A stretch of 64,000 nucleotides of DNA from assembly GCA_910588495.1 (NCBI GenBank), contig CAJUPU010000006.1, forward strand, positions 1-64,000, read 5' to 3'. Numbering within the stretch: the first letter of the stretch is position 1; each line of letters opens with the position of its first letter. Positions 1 through 7,592 of this stretch are shown here, one piece after another. The DNA is from an uncultured Oscillospiraceae bacterium. GTDB taxonomy: Bacteria; Bacillota; Clostridia; Oscillospirales; Oscillospiraceae. A model generated the notes under the pieces. That model saw only the letters and a list, made by a program, of their open reading frames with translations. It had not been told where the DNA came from and searched no databases. The translations under genes were made by a program, and so were the position numbers.

Positions 1-276
1 GAACTCCCGCTGGGTCAGCTTCCGGCCAGTGCGCTGGGTCTCGCGCTCCAGGTGGACTTTGATCCGCTGGAAAAGGGTTTCCGGGATCTGGAATGCCATC
101 GTTCTGCTGTTGTTAGCCATAGTCGTTTTACCTCCGTTTTCCTTCATTTCGTAGTATTCCAGTAACAGGTTGGTGATGTACTGTGCGGTGGTCAGGCCCG
201 ATTGTTCTCTGGCCTCGCAGACCTGGGCGTGGAGGGCAGTTGGAATCTGGGCACACAAATTTTTTGTTTGGGCCAT
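1..276 (-). CDS. Tandem ribbon-helix-helix-like mobile-element protein (partial, runs off left edge)
   Basis: The frame is open from ATG at 276 to position 1, giving 92 codons with no stop. The start has an AGGAGG ribosome site about 7 nt upstream. The protein holds two similar small modules. The first begins MAQTKNLCAQIPTALHAQV and the second, from residue 53, begins MANNSRTMAFQIPETLFQRI. Each has a strand-then-two-helices look, as in RHH/CopG-type DNA-binding proteins. Similar two-module proteins are common in conjugative elements of gut Firmicutes; this is from memory, not a search. A second GGAGGT lies 8 nt before the internal ATG at 120, so a shorter product is possible. Its start overlaps the stop of the broken upstream gene (TAATG). 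DNA-binding function is inference. Confidence 0.7.
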   Translation of the reverse strand, partial: MAQTKNLCAQIPTALHAQVCEAREQSGLTTAQYITNLLLEYYEMKENGGKTTMANNSRTMAFQIPETLFQRIKVHLERETQRTGRKLTQREF

Positions 277-440
277 TAATATTCCTCCTTCTTAAACTCT
301 GGCGCATTCTCAACGTAGCTGTGGACTATCTCCTGCAGGATCTATTTGAGAGTACAGTCCCGGTGCAAACATAGCAATTTCAATTTTCGGTGGTCTGCTG
401 CCTCTATCGGGAAATTAAGGTATTTGCTCTTGGCTGCCAT
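276..440 (-). pseudogene. Small RHH-like gene interrupted by an in-frame amber codon
   Basis: Reading the minus strand from ATG at 440 gives a protein-like frame, MAAKSKYLNFPIEAADHRKL and onward. A single TAG (342-344) interrupts it at codon 33. The frame then continues through QEIVHSYVENAPEFKKEEY to a TAA at 276-278. Apart from the TAG it is an uninterrupted 54-residue protein. Its terminal TAA overlaps the ATG of the next gene, the usual arrangement of translationally coupled cistrons. A GGGAGG lies about 11 nt before its ATG. The simplest reading is a pseudogene from one C-to-T change (CAG to TAG). A sequencing error or amber suppression cannot be excluded. Confidence 0.55.
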
Positions 441-1360
441 TCCCTTTCGCCCTCCCTTCGTTGGTAGAGCAAGTATAGCCGAAAGGCATAGCGAAAGCTA
501 TTACCATTACTACCAAACAACCAGAGACAAACGAAGCATATGTAACAGTGGCGGGAAATGCAGATCCCCCAGAGCGGCCGGACTTTGCCGGTAGCTCTGG
601 GGGCGGTGGATAGTGAGTTCACTCCGTCCGCAAAAGGCGGTTTTTGCATCTCTGGTGCGTAAAATTTTTGAAACGGGAGGTCGCTTTGAAAAATCAAACT
701 TTTTCTCGCTTTACTCGTTGCAACTCTGTCTTTTCTTCCACATTGAATGATTTTATTTCTGCGTTTTTTGCGTGTATCTTTTTCATCTACACAAGGTTTG
801 TGCTTTTTCAAATCCCGCTCATTGACATGGGCTCCATCTGCTTTTTTCTCCCGCAAATCCAGCCACGCTTTTATCTTGAACAGCATCAGATATTCTGCTC
901 CCAAGACTGATACTCCGTCCACCGTTTTGCGTCTGGCCAGCATGAGCCGGTAATAATTATCGTCCAGCATGATGGCGGATAGGCTGGAGAGCTCATCCGA
1001 TACCGGCAGGGGAGTCAAGTGGATCTCGGGATGGTCGATTTGAAAGTCCGGGCGCCGGGAGAATAGCTCAATCATAGCAGGGTATCCAGGTGTCTGCGGC
1101 TCGGTAAATCGGTAGAAGTGGGGGACATCCGAGTTCTTCCACCCACACTTGTATCCGCCGTCCTTGATATAACTCCAAAAGGCGGCGGCGAACTCTGCAA
1201 ACCGCTCCTCAATCAAAAGAATCATATCGATATCCTTGGTGGCCCGGAAGCCCAGCCCCGCCTCGTTCATCAAAATATCGCAGGCCGTCCCACCGATAAT
1301 CGTATAGCAATCCTCGTATCCCTTGAATTTTTCCCGAAAGGAATCGAAACCGTTTACCAT
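404..1360 (-). CDS. AbiEii-type nucleotidyltransferase toxin with replaced C-terminus
   Basis: Residues 1 to about 188 form a nucleotidyltransferase of the AbiEii kind, the toxin of type IV toxin-antitoxin and abortive-infection pairs. Visible motifs are IIGGTACDIL (residues 21-30), the metal-binding pair in TKDIDMIL (D43, D45), MIELFS (97-102) and a conserved-looking FKIKAWLDL (161-169). After NERDLKKHK at about residue 188 (position about 797) the sequence turns into low-quality, basic and Cys/Arg-rich protein to residue 318. That looks like read-through into foreign DNA, and roughly the last third of the domain appears lost. The ATG at 1360 overlaps the stop of the upstream antitoxin gene by 7 nt. 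Activity of the truncated form is doubtful. Confidence 0.6.
   Translation of the reverse strand: MVNGFDSFREKFKGYEDCYTIIGGTACDILMNEAGLGFRATKDIDMILLIEERFAEFAAAFWSYIKDGGYKCGWKNSDVPHFYRFTEPQTPGYPAMIELFSRRPDFQIDHPEIHLTPLPVSDELSSLSAIMLDDNYYRLMLARRKTVDGVSVLGAEYLMLFKIKAWLDLREKKADGAHVNERDLKKHKPCVDEKDTRKKRRNKIIQCGRKDRVATSKARKSLIFQSDLPFQKFYAPEMQKPPFADGVNSLSTAPRATGKVRPLWGICISRHCYICFVCLWLFGSNGNSFRYAFRLYLLYQRREGEREWQPRANTLISR
441..800. other. Gene-poor mobile-element end with hairpins
   Basis: No convincing gene lies here apart from the aberrant tail of the AbiEii-like frame. A strong hairpin spans 566-603: 10-bp arms CCCCCAGAGC/GCTCTGGGGG with an inner CCGG/CCGG stem. It has no T-run, so it is not a typical terminator. 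A weaker CCGC/GCGG hairpin followed by TTTTT lies at 628-645 on the plus strand. The segment is AT-richer than the chromosome to the right. I read it as the terminal part of an inserted element whose boundary falls near 797-800. Confidence 0.4.
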
Positions 1361-2316
1361 TTGTATCCCTCCATCATTTCCTCCACCGCCTGTTCTACAC
1401 GCTCATCCCTATTCGCCCGCAGCGACAGAGCCAAAGATATTACATCTACCGTATGGTAATCAACCAAGGGTTGAGGGTCATATTTCCAAAGCTCCAACTG
1501 GATATAGTCAAGACTGTTCGTCCATGCAGGGTCAATTTCCTCAATCCCATCAAGTTCTTTGTACTTTTTCCTGCTTATAGCCTTGCATTCGATTTGCAGC
1601 CCGTTGAGCATACTGAGTGCTGCCAATGCACACTCTCCCGCCACAGGAAGTTCAGAAAGCACATCCGATTTTTGAACATGAAGCCTCTTTTGCACAGGGT
1701 CTATCATATAGGGCAGGGCCTTTTCGTAAAGAGATTTGCCAGAAGCAACCGCAGACACATAATCACTGCGGCCGATCTTTTCCACAGTGACCAGCTCCAA
1801 TGCCTCCAGTTCTTGCACGGCCCGGGTCACATTCATAGCGGAGAGTTCCAGCCGCTTGGCTAGATCGACCTTGCGAATGGACTGCACATCTGGCCCATAG
1901 ATCAGGTACAGCAGGATCAGCTGCGCTGCTGGGGAGAGTTTCTCGGGAGCAGCCTTGGCCGATTTCATACGCTCTTGCAGTACCACCCCCAGAAACGGCA
2001 GGTAAACCTGGCTTCCCGGAACAATAAATGGTATGTGTGCTTCGATCAACGCTTTCCTCTGTCTGGACTCCAAATGCTTGAAGCGCAAAACAAGATGCTC
2101 CGGTTGGCCGGGCAGTTTTGTCATCTGCTTGCGGAAAGTGGGTAGACTAAAATTCTTCTCATCCACCTCGATGAGAACGCACTCCACTCCGCCAATGTGC
2201 AGCAGAAAATATTTTTTCCCGCTTCTCAAATAAAGCGGAAATCGATCCGCTTCAGCCCACGGGGTTATTATTGCTTCCAGCCCAAGAGTTTGGTTCAAGT
2301 AATCCAGCACAGCCAT
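1354..2316 (-). CDS. AbiEi-like winged-helix antitoxin/autorepressor
   Basis: This 320-residue protein has a central winged-helix segment (about residues 130-185, KVDLAKRLELSAMNVTRAVQ) inside a larger domain. It lies directly upstream of, and overlaps, the nucleotidyltransferase toxin gene. That is the order of AbiEi antitoxin and AbiEii toxin; AbiEi proteins repress their own promoter. I chose ATG at 2316; a GTG at 2319 is in frame. The promoter is only a few bases upstream and carries a perfect inverted repeat, fitting autorepression. Base composition is lower in GC than the chromosomal genes to the right, suggesting acquisition. The family call rests on architecture and partner rather than on a clear signature motif. 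Confidence 0.6.
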   Translation of the reverse strand: MAVLDYLNQTLGLEAIITPWAEADRFPLYLRSGKKYFLLHIGGVECVLIEVDEKNFSLPTFRKQMTKLPGQPEHLVLRFKHLESRQRKALIEAHIPFIVPGSQVYLPFLGVVLQERMKSAKAAPEKLSPAAQLILLYLIYGPDVQSIRKVDLAKRLELSAMNVTRAVQELEALELVTVEKIGRSDYVSAVASGKSLYEKALPYMIDPVQKRLHVQKSDVLSELPVAGECALAALSMLNGLQIECKAISRKKYKELDGIEEIDPAWTNSLDYIQLELWKYDPQPLVDYHTVDVISLALSLRANRDERVEQAVEEMMEGYKW

Positions 2317-2326
2317 CACCTCAACC

Positions 2327-2357
2327 GCATTATAATATTTAAAATGTTATAATGCAA
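2327..2357 (-). promoter_or_regulatory. Promoter and palindromic operator of the AbiE-like pair
   Basis: On the minus strand TTGCAT (2352-2357) and TATAAT (2329-2334) are separated by 17 nt. A perfect 9-bp inverted repeat, GCATTATAA (2327-2335) and TTATAATGC (2347-2355), with an 11-nt centre, covers both hexamers. The predicted transcript start is only about 6 nt from the ATG at 2316, so the mRNA would be nearly leaderless. A repressor bound here would block RNA polymerase directly. Confidence 0.75.
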
Positions 2358-2406
2358 GAAGAATATTACTAATAGCGTTCTGGTCATTTCGACTGTAAAA
2401 ATAAAG

Positions 2407-2448
2407 ATCCCGCCGCAGGTGTATTCCACACATCGCGGCGGGATTTTT
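2407..2448. terminator. Bidirectional terminator downstream of hslO
   Basis: Perfect 10-bp stem ATCCCGCCGC/GCGGCGGGAT, with TTTT after the plus-strand side and a T-rich run after the minus-strand side. It closes the hslO operon and isolates the AbiE-like promoter. Confidence 0.85.
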
Positions 2449-2520
2449 CGATTTTAGCGGGCCGATTCACCTAAATAAGTAATGTTTCGTCATAGTTTAT
2501 CAAATCGCATTTTGCTCATT

Positions 2521-3411
2521 TTAAGATGGTGCAGTTACATCAAGGTCCCGCAGCGCCTCCAGCTCTCCCACGTCGAAGCGGTACACCCTGTCGCAGAACT
2601 GGCAGGTGAGCTCCGCGCCCCCCTGTTCTTCGATAAGGGAAGCGAGCTCCTCCCTCCCCAGGCTGATCAGGGCCCGGCTCACCCGCTCCCGGGTGCAGTA
2701 GCAGCGGTACTCCATCGGGGCGGTGTCCAGCACCTCCAGCTCGAACTCCCCCAGCGCCTCCCGCAGCAGGTCCAGGGGGTCCATCCCCCCGTCCAGCCGG
2801 GCGCTCACCGCCCCCAGCTTGGCCACCCCCCGCTCCACGGCGGAGATCACGCTGTCATCCGCCCCGGGCAGGAGCTGGATGAGGTAGCCCCCCGCCGCCT
2901 GGACCGTCTGATCCGGGGCGATGAGCACCCCCAGGGCACAGGCGGTGGGCACCTGCTCGCTCTCCACGAAATAGGCGGCGATGTCCTCGGCGATCTCGCC
3001 GCCCACAAGCTGGACGGACCCGATGTAGGGCTCCTTCATCCCCAGGTCCCGGATCACGGTCAGCTCTCCGTCGCAGCCCACGGCGGCCCCCACGTCCAGC
3101 TTGCCCTTGGCCTTCCGGGGCACGTCCACGGCGGGTCGCTGCACATAGCCCCGCACATTGCCGTGATTGTCCGACACGGCGGTGAGAGCACCCAACGGCC
3201 CACCTCCCTTCACCCGCAGGGTGACGGCCCCGTCCTCCCCCTTCATGACGGCCCCCATCATGGAGGCGGCCATGAGCAGGCGGCCCAGAGCGGCGGCGGC
3301 TACCGGCCAGCAGTCGTGGATGGCCCTGGCCCGCTCCACCGTATCCCGGGCGGAGATGGCCATGGCTTTGACGGGGGCGTCCTTGGCGATGACGCGGACG
3401 ATCTGGTCCAT
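2521..3411 (-). CDS. hslO: Hsp33 redox-regulated chaperone
   Basis: This 296-residue protein matches Hsp33 in length and layout. It is a cytoplasmic holdase activated by oxidation of a zinc centre. The zinc ligands sit near the C-terminus: a CxC (CYC in YRCYCTRE) and a CxxC (CQFC in LTCQFCDRVYRF). The start is ATG at 3411 (MDQIVRVI), preceded by AAAGGA at a good distance. An in-frame TTG at 3417 is less likely. The gene follows the methyltransferase stop by 2 nt, so the YerC-like gene, the methyltransferase and hslO form one operon, ending at the terminator at 2407-2448. Confidence 0.95.
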   Translation of the reverse strand: MDQIVRVIAKDAPVKAMAISARDTVERARAIHDCWPVAAAALGRLLMAASMMGAVMKGEDGAVTLRVKGGGPLGALTAVSDNHGNVRGYVQRPAVDVPRKAKGKLDVGAAVGCDGELTVIRDLGMKEPYIGSVQLVGGEIAEDIAAYFVESEQVPTACALGVLIAPDQTVQAAGGYLIQLLPGADDSVISAVERGVAKLGAVSARLDGGMDPLDLLREALGEFELEVLDTAPMEYRCYCTRERVSRALISLGREELASLIEEQGGAELTCQFCDRVYRFDVGELEALRDLDVTAPS

Positions 3412-3413
3412 GA

Positions 3414-4157
3414 TCAACTATCCTTTCTCGCGGCGAAAAACACCCGGTACGCCCCCTCTGCCGGGGGGCGCATGGTCTTGTCGCCGTATCGTTCGATCTG
3501 TTGGAAGCCCGCCTCCCGGAGGAAGCCCTCCAGCTCCTCCATCGTGTAGGCGCGCTCCTCGTGGTACTCCCCGCTCCGGCTCCAGCTGCCGTCTCCCTCC
3601 CGGACGAACAGGTCCAGCCCGTAGCCGCACACCCGGCGCTTGGGGGAATACTCCCCCCGCCAGACGCAGAACAGGTCCTCGTCCTCGTCCAGATAGGTCT
3701 GGCCGTCCGCCCCCTCCAGGGCGGCGGGGGTCTTGACATCGAAGAGGAACAGCCCCCCGGGGGCCAGGGCCTGATGCGCCCGCTGGAAGGTCCGCCGCAA
3801 AGCGGCGGGCCGGGTGACGTAGTTCACGCTGTCCAGGCAGGAGAGGACGGCGTCCGCCGGCTCCAGCAGGGCCAGGCGGGACATGTCCTGGCACACGAAC
3901 CGCACCCCCAGCCCCGCGCACTTCTGGTCGGCCACGGCCAGCATGTCCGGCGACAGGTCCACGGCGGTCATCTCATAGCCCCGCCGGGCCAGCAGCCTAG
4001 TCAGGCTCCCGGTGCCGCAGCCCAGCTCGGCCACACGGCGCACCGGCCTCTCGGCCGCGCGGAAGTGCCGCTCCACGTAGTCCGCCCACTTCCCGTAGTC
4101 CACATCGGCGGTGAGCCGGTCATAGCACCGGGCCAGCGCGGTATAGGCGTCCGTCAT
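3414..4157 (-). CDS. Class I SAM-dependent methyltransferase
   Basis: This 247-residue protein has the Rossmann methyltransferase motif I VAELGCGTGSLTRLLARRG (about residues 41-59). The acidic residue of the next strand is in MTAVDLSPDML, and a motif IV-like ADAVLSCLDSVNYVT follows. This is the small ubiquitous UbiE/Tam-like type found beside housekeeping genes in Clostridia; the substrate cannot be told. The ATG overlaps the stop of the upstream regulator by 4 nt (ATGA), and hslO follows 2 nt after its own stop. Nothing suggests a specialised pathway. Confidence 0.85.
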   Translation of the reverse strand: MTDAYTALARCYDRLTADVDYGKWADYVERHFRAAERPVRRVAELGCGTGSLTRLLARRGYEMTAVDLSPDMLAVADQKCAGLGVRFVCQDMSRLALLEPADAVLSCLDSVNYVTRPAALRRTFQRAHQALAPGGLFLFDVKTPAALEGADGQTYLDEDEDLFCVWRGEYSPKRRVCGYGLDLFVREGDGSWSRSGEYHEERAYTMEELEGFLREAGFQQIERYGDKTMRPPAEGAYRVFFAARKDS

Positions 4158-4438
4158 GGCTCCAGCCTGGGCAGAACGGTCTTATAGCCGTCCGCGCCGT
4201 ACTGCAGTGCCCGGTTCACCCGGCTGATGGTGGCGCTGGACGCCCCGGTGCGCCGGAGGATATCGTTGTAGATCAGCCCCTGGTCCAGAAGCTGGGCCAC
4301 CTCCAGCCGCTGGGCCATGGCCTTCAGCTCGGCCACGGTGCACAGGTCCTGGAAAAAGGCGCGGCACTCCTCCCGGTCCCGCAGGGCCAGGATGGCCTCG
4401 AACAGCAGCGTCTCCTGAGTTGTGGTCTCTTTTTGCAT
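4154..4438 (-). CDS. YerC/YecD-family TrpR-like DNA-binding protein
   Basis: This protein of about 94 residues has the TrpR/YerC helix-turn-helix. RDREECRAFFQDLCTVAELK is followed by QRLEVAQLLDQGLIYNDILR and the recognition segment TGASSATISRVNRAL. Proteins of this family are small helical regulators of mostly unknown target in Firmicutes. I chose ATG at 4438 (MQKETTTQ) because GGAGGGG lies 6 nt upstream; an ATG at 4453 would place that site inside the gene. It is the first gene of a three-gene operon with the methyltransferase and hslO, and it is divergent from purA. Confidence 0.85.
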   Translation of the reverse strand: MQKETTTQETLLFEAILALRDREECRAFFQDLCTVAELKAMAQRLEVAQLLDQGLIYNDILRRTGASSATISRVNRALQYGADGYKTVLPRLEP

Positions 4439-4531
4439 AGAGGGCCCCTCCATGAACGTGGCGATGGCTCCATTCTAGCACGGGGCTTTACGGAAGTAAA
4501 GAGAAAAACCAGCAAGATCGCGAAAAAGGGG

Positions 4532-4560
4532 TTGCGGACCGGGGGGAAGTGGATTATAAT
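4532..4560 (+). promoter_or_regulatory. purA promoter
   Basis: TTGCGG (4532-4537), 17-nt spacer, TATAAT (4555-4560). It gives a leader of about 64 nt before the purA ATG. Confidence 0.75.
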
Positions 4561-4630
4561 GGACCGGCAAGGCCGGATAAGGCAGACCGGGACCATCCCG
4601 GCTGCGAATCCCGGCCCCAGAGGTATCATC

Positions 4631-5914
4631 ATGGTAAAAGCGATCGTAGGGGCCAACTGGGGCGACGAGGGCAAGGGCAAGATCACCGACCTGCTGGCCG
4701 AGTCCTCCGATGTGGTGGTGCGGTTCCAGGGCGGGGCCAACGCGGGCCACACCATCATCAACGACTATGGGCGCTTCGCCCTGCACATCCTGCCCTCGGG
4801 CACCTTCTATCCCCACGTCACCAACGTGATCGGAAACGGGGTGGCGCTGGACCCGGCCAAGCTCCTGGCCGAGCTGAAGGATGTGACCAGCCGGGGGGTG
4901 CCCGCCCCCAAGCTCATCGTGTCCGAGCGGGCCCAGCTGCTCATGCCCTACCACGTGCTCCAGGACGGCTATGAGGAGGAGCGGCTGGGGGGCAGGGCCT
5001 TCGGCTCCACCAAGAGCGGCATCGCCCCCTTCTACTCCGACAAGTACGCCAAGACGGGCATCCAGGTGTGCGACCTCTTCGACGAGGACCGGCTGTGGGA
5101 CCGGCTGAGCCGGGCGGTGGAGCTGAAGAACGTCCTGTTCCAGCACCTGTACCACAAGCCCCCCCTGGACGGAAAGGCCCTGTACGGCCAGCTCCTGAGC
5201 TGCCGGGAGCTGCTGCGGCCCTATGTGGGCGACGCGGCGGGCTTCCTGCACCAGGCCGTCCGGGAGGGCAAGACCATCCTGCTGGAGGGCCAGCTGGGCT
5301 CCATGAAGGACCCGGACCTGGGCATCGTGCCCATGACCACCTCCTCCCACACCCTGGCGGGCTACGGCTGCGTGGGGGCCCCGGTGCCCCCCACCGCCAT
5401 CCAGGACGTGATCTGCGTCACCAAGGCGTATTCCTCCAGCGTGGGTTCCAGCGCCGAGCCCTTCGTCAGCGAGCTCACCGGCCCCGAGGGGGACGAGCTG
5501 CGCCGCCGGGGGGGCGACAAGGGCGAGTTCGGGGCCACCACCGGCCGGCCCCGCCGGGTGGGCTGGTTCGACGCGGTGGCCACCCGGTACGGCTGCATGG
5601 TCCAGGGGGCCACCCAGGCGGCGCTGACCTGCCTGGACGTGCTGGGCTACCTGGACGAGATCAAGGTATGTGTGGGCTATGAGATCGACGGGGAAGTCAC
5701 CGGCGTGTTCCCCACCACCCCCCGGCTGATGAGGGCCAAGCCGGTGTTTGAGACCCTTCCAGGCTGGAAGAGCGACGTGCGGGGCATCACCGACTACGGC
5801 GCCCTCCCCGCCAACGCCAGAGGCTACGTGGAGTTTTTGGAGCAGCGCATCGGCGTGCCCATCACCATCGTGTCCACGGGACCCAAGCGCCACGAGATCG
5901 CCCTGCGCAAGTGA
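4631..5914 (+). CDS. purA: Adenylosuccinate synthetase
   Basis: PurA joins IMP and aspartate using GTP, the first committed step to AMP. The 427-residue length is normal. The P-loop GDEGKGK is at residues 11-17. GGANAGHTI, STKSGIAPFYSDKYAKTG, TTGRPRRVGWFD and the C-terminal VSTGPKRHEIAL follow in order. The versions LLEGQLGSMKDPDLG and VTKAYSSSVG differ from the E. coli signatures but fit the clostridial branch as I remember it. The frame is open upstream to 4433, but ATG at 4631 (MVKAIVGANWG) is the family start. It has its own promoter and a downstream terminator, so it is monocistronic. Confidence 0.95.
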   Translation: MVKAIVGANWGDEGKGKITDLLAESSDVVVRFQGGANAGHTIINDYGRFALHILPSGTFYPHVTNVIGNGVALDPAKLLAELKDVTSRGVPAPKLIVSERAQLLMPYHVLQDGYEEERLGGRAFGSTKSGIAPFYSDKYAKTGIQVCDLFDEDRLWDRLSRAVELKNVLFQHLYHKPPLDGKALYGQLLSCRELLRPYVGDAAGFLHQAVREGKTILLEGQLGSMKDPDLGIVPMTTSSHTLAGYGCVGAPVPPTAIQDVICVTKAYSSSVGSSAEPFVSELTGPEGDELRRRGGDKGEFGATTGRPRRVGWFDAVATRYGCMVQGATQAALTCLDVLGYLDEIKVCVGYEIDGEVTGVFPTTPRLMRAKPVFETLPGWKSDVRGITDYGALPANARGYVEFLEQRIGVPITIVSTGPKRHEIALRK

Positions 5915-5947
5915 GGGAGGCGCCCCGACAGAACAGCGCCGGTCCCA

Positions 5948-5978
5948 GGCCGTCCCGCCCGTGCGGGGCGGCCTTTTT
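5948..5978 (+). terminator. purA terminator
   Basis: 11-bp stem (GGCCGTCCCGC/GCGGGGCGGCC, one G-U pair), 4-nt loop, then TTTTT. Confidence 0.85.
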
Positions 5979-6004
5979 GTCCCCGGGCGTCCCCCTCAAA
6001 GGGC

Positions 6005-6033
6005 TTGATTTTGCTGTCAAGACAGCATATAAT
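6005..6033 (+). promoter_or_regulatory. pncB promoter with a palindrome in the spacer
   Basis: TTGATT (6005-6010), 17-nt spacer, TATAAT (6028-6033). The spacer is almost entirely a perfect inverted repeat, TGCTGTC-AA-GACAGCA (6012-6027). This is a likely repressor site. A niacin-responsive repressor such as NiaR is the obvious candidate from gene function, but I cannot confirm a consensus match. Confidence 0.7.
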
Positions 6034-6067
6034 AGGGGTCACTGACGAACAAGGAGGGATCTCCCCC

Positions 6068-7498
6068 ATGAAGCGCGACATAAACTACACCATGCTCTTC
6101 GATTTCTACGAGCTGACCATGGGCAACGGCTACTTCCAGACCGGCATGAAGGACAAGATCTGCTACTTCGACGTATTTTTCCGCAATGTCCCCGACGGGG
6201 GGGGCTTCGCCATCGCGGCGGGGCTGGAACAGGTCATCCGCTATATCCAGGACCTCCACTTCGATGACGAGGACATCGCATACCTCCGGGGCAAGGGGTG
6301 CTTCGCCCCCGAATTTTTGGACTACCTGCGCAATTTCCAGTTCACCGGCGACATCTGGGCCGTGCCGGAGGGCACCCCCATCTTCCCCCGGGAGCCCATC
6401 CTCACCGTCCGGGCCCCGGCCATCCAGGCCCAGTTCGTGGAGACCTATCTCCTGCTGGCCCTGAACCACCAGTCCCTCATCGCCACCAAGTCCAACCGGA
6501 TCGTCCGGGCCGCGGAGGGCCGCCCGGTGTCCGAGTTCGGCTCCCGCCGGGCCCAGGGGGCGGACGGCGCGGTGCTGGGCGCCCGGGCCAGCTACATCGC
6601 CGGGGCGGGGGGCACCGCCTGCGCCATGGCGGACGAGCTCTACGGCACCCCGGCCACCGGCACCATGGCCCACTCCTGGGTGCAGATGTTCTCCGACGAG
6701 TACACCGCCTTCAAGACCTACTGCCAGGTCTATCCCAAGGCCGCCACCCTGCTGGTGGACACCTACAGCGTCCTCCACTCCGGCGTGCCCAACGCCATCA
6801 AGGTGTTCCAGGAGCTGGGCATCACCTCCGGCGGCATCCGCATCGACTCGGGGGACCTGACCTACCTGTCCAAAAAGGCCCGGGCCATGCTGGACGGCGC
6901 GGGCCTGACCGGCATCAAGATCGTGGCCTCCAACTCCCTGGACGAGTACATCATCCGGGACCTGATCGGCCAGGGAGCCCGGATCGACGCCTTCGGCGTG
7001 GGCGAGCGGCTGATCACCTCCAAGAGCGAGCCGGTGTTCGGCGGGGTGTACAAGCTGGCCGCCATCGAGGAGGAGGACGGGAGCGTCACCCCCAAGATCA
7101 AGATCAGCGAGAATGCCGCCAAGGTCACCCTGCCCCACTTCAAAAAGGTGTACCGCCTGTTCGAGAACGGCAACGGCAAGGCCATGGCCGACTATATCTG
7201 CGTCCACGATGAACAGCCCGACTTCACCCGGCCCCTGGAGCTGTTTGACCCCGAGGCCACCTGGAAGCGCAAGACCGTGTCCGACTTCACCGCCCGGCCC
7301 CTGCTGGTGCCCATCTTCCAGGGCGGGAAGCTGGTGTACCAGATCCCCACCATCCAGCAGTCCCGGGACTACTGCCAGCGGGAGGTGGACAGCCTTTGGG
7401 ACGAGGTGAAGCGGTTCGAGTATCCCCATAACTACTATGTGGACCTGTCCCAGAAGCTGTGGGACGTGCGCTCCGCGCTGCTGGCGGAGAAGCACTGA
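6068..7498 (+). CDS. pncB: Nicotinate phosphoribosyltransferase
   Basis: This 476-residue enzyme makes nicotinate mononucleotide from nicotinate and PRPP for NAD salvage. Typical segments are LFDFYELTMGNGYF near the N-terminus, FGSRRAQGADGAVLGARAS, GTMAHSWVQMF, GGIRIDSGDL and VGERLITSKSEPVFGGVYKL. The start is ATG at 6068, with AAGGAGG about 11 nt upstream. The gene has its own promoter with a palindromic spacer. After its stop comes a short AT-rich gene of different composition, so it is probably transcribed alone. Confidence 0.93.
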   Translation: MKRDINYTMLFDFYELTMGNGYFQTGMKDKICYFDVFFRNVPDGGGFAIAAGLEQVIRYIQDLHFDDEDIAYLRGKGCFAPEFLDYLRNFQFTGDIWAVPEGTPIFPREPILTVRAPAIQAQFVETYLLLALNHQSLIATKSNRIVRAAEGRPVSEFGSRRAQGADGAVLGARASYIAGAGGTACAMADELYGTPATGTMAHSWVQMFSDEYTAFKTYCQVYPKAATLLVDTYSVLHSGVPNAIKVFQELGITSGGIRIDSGDLTYLSKKARAMLDGAGLTGIKIVASNSLDEYIIRDLIGQGARIDAFGVGERLITSKSEPVFGGVYKLAAIEEEDGSVTPKIKISENAAKVTLPHFKKVYRLFENGNGKAMADYICVHDEQPDFTRPLELFDPEATWKRKTVSDFTARPLLVPIFQGGKLVYQIPTIQQSRDYCQREVDSLWDEVKRFEYPHNYYVDLSQKLWDVRSALLAEKH

Positions 7499-7592
7499 GA
7501 AACCGGGGGCTGCGGCGAGCGTCGCGGCCTCCCTTCTTTTCTTGCGATCATACGACGAGTTCGACAAATGGGAATTCGGAGGGAGAGAATCC

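Noticed and set aside
128..313. 61-codon minus-strand frame beginning MRMRQSLRRRN
   Set aside because: It is out of frame with the better-supported RHH-like gene that covers the same bases with a ribosome site and conserved-looking modules.
566..603. Strong hairpin considered as a terminator
   Set aside because: It has no T-run on either strand, so it is reported only as a hairpin in the element end.
2346..2520. tRNA or small RNA genes in the gaps
   Set aside because: I looked through all gaps over 100 nt and saw no cloverleaf with a CCA-ready end or T-loop GTTCRA in context; a tRNAscan run would settle it.
4433..4630. N-terminal extension of PurA
   Set aside because: The frame is open, but it crosses the purA promoter and the family starts at MVKAIVGANWG.
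2482..6000. Long opposite-strand frames over hslO, the methyltransferase and purA
   Set aside because: They are rich in His, Gly, Pro and Arg, lack ribosome sites and mirror well-supported genes; this is typical of GC-rich DNA.
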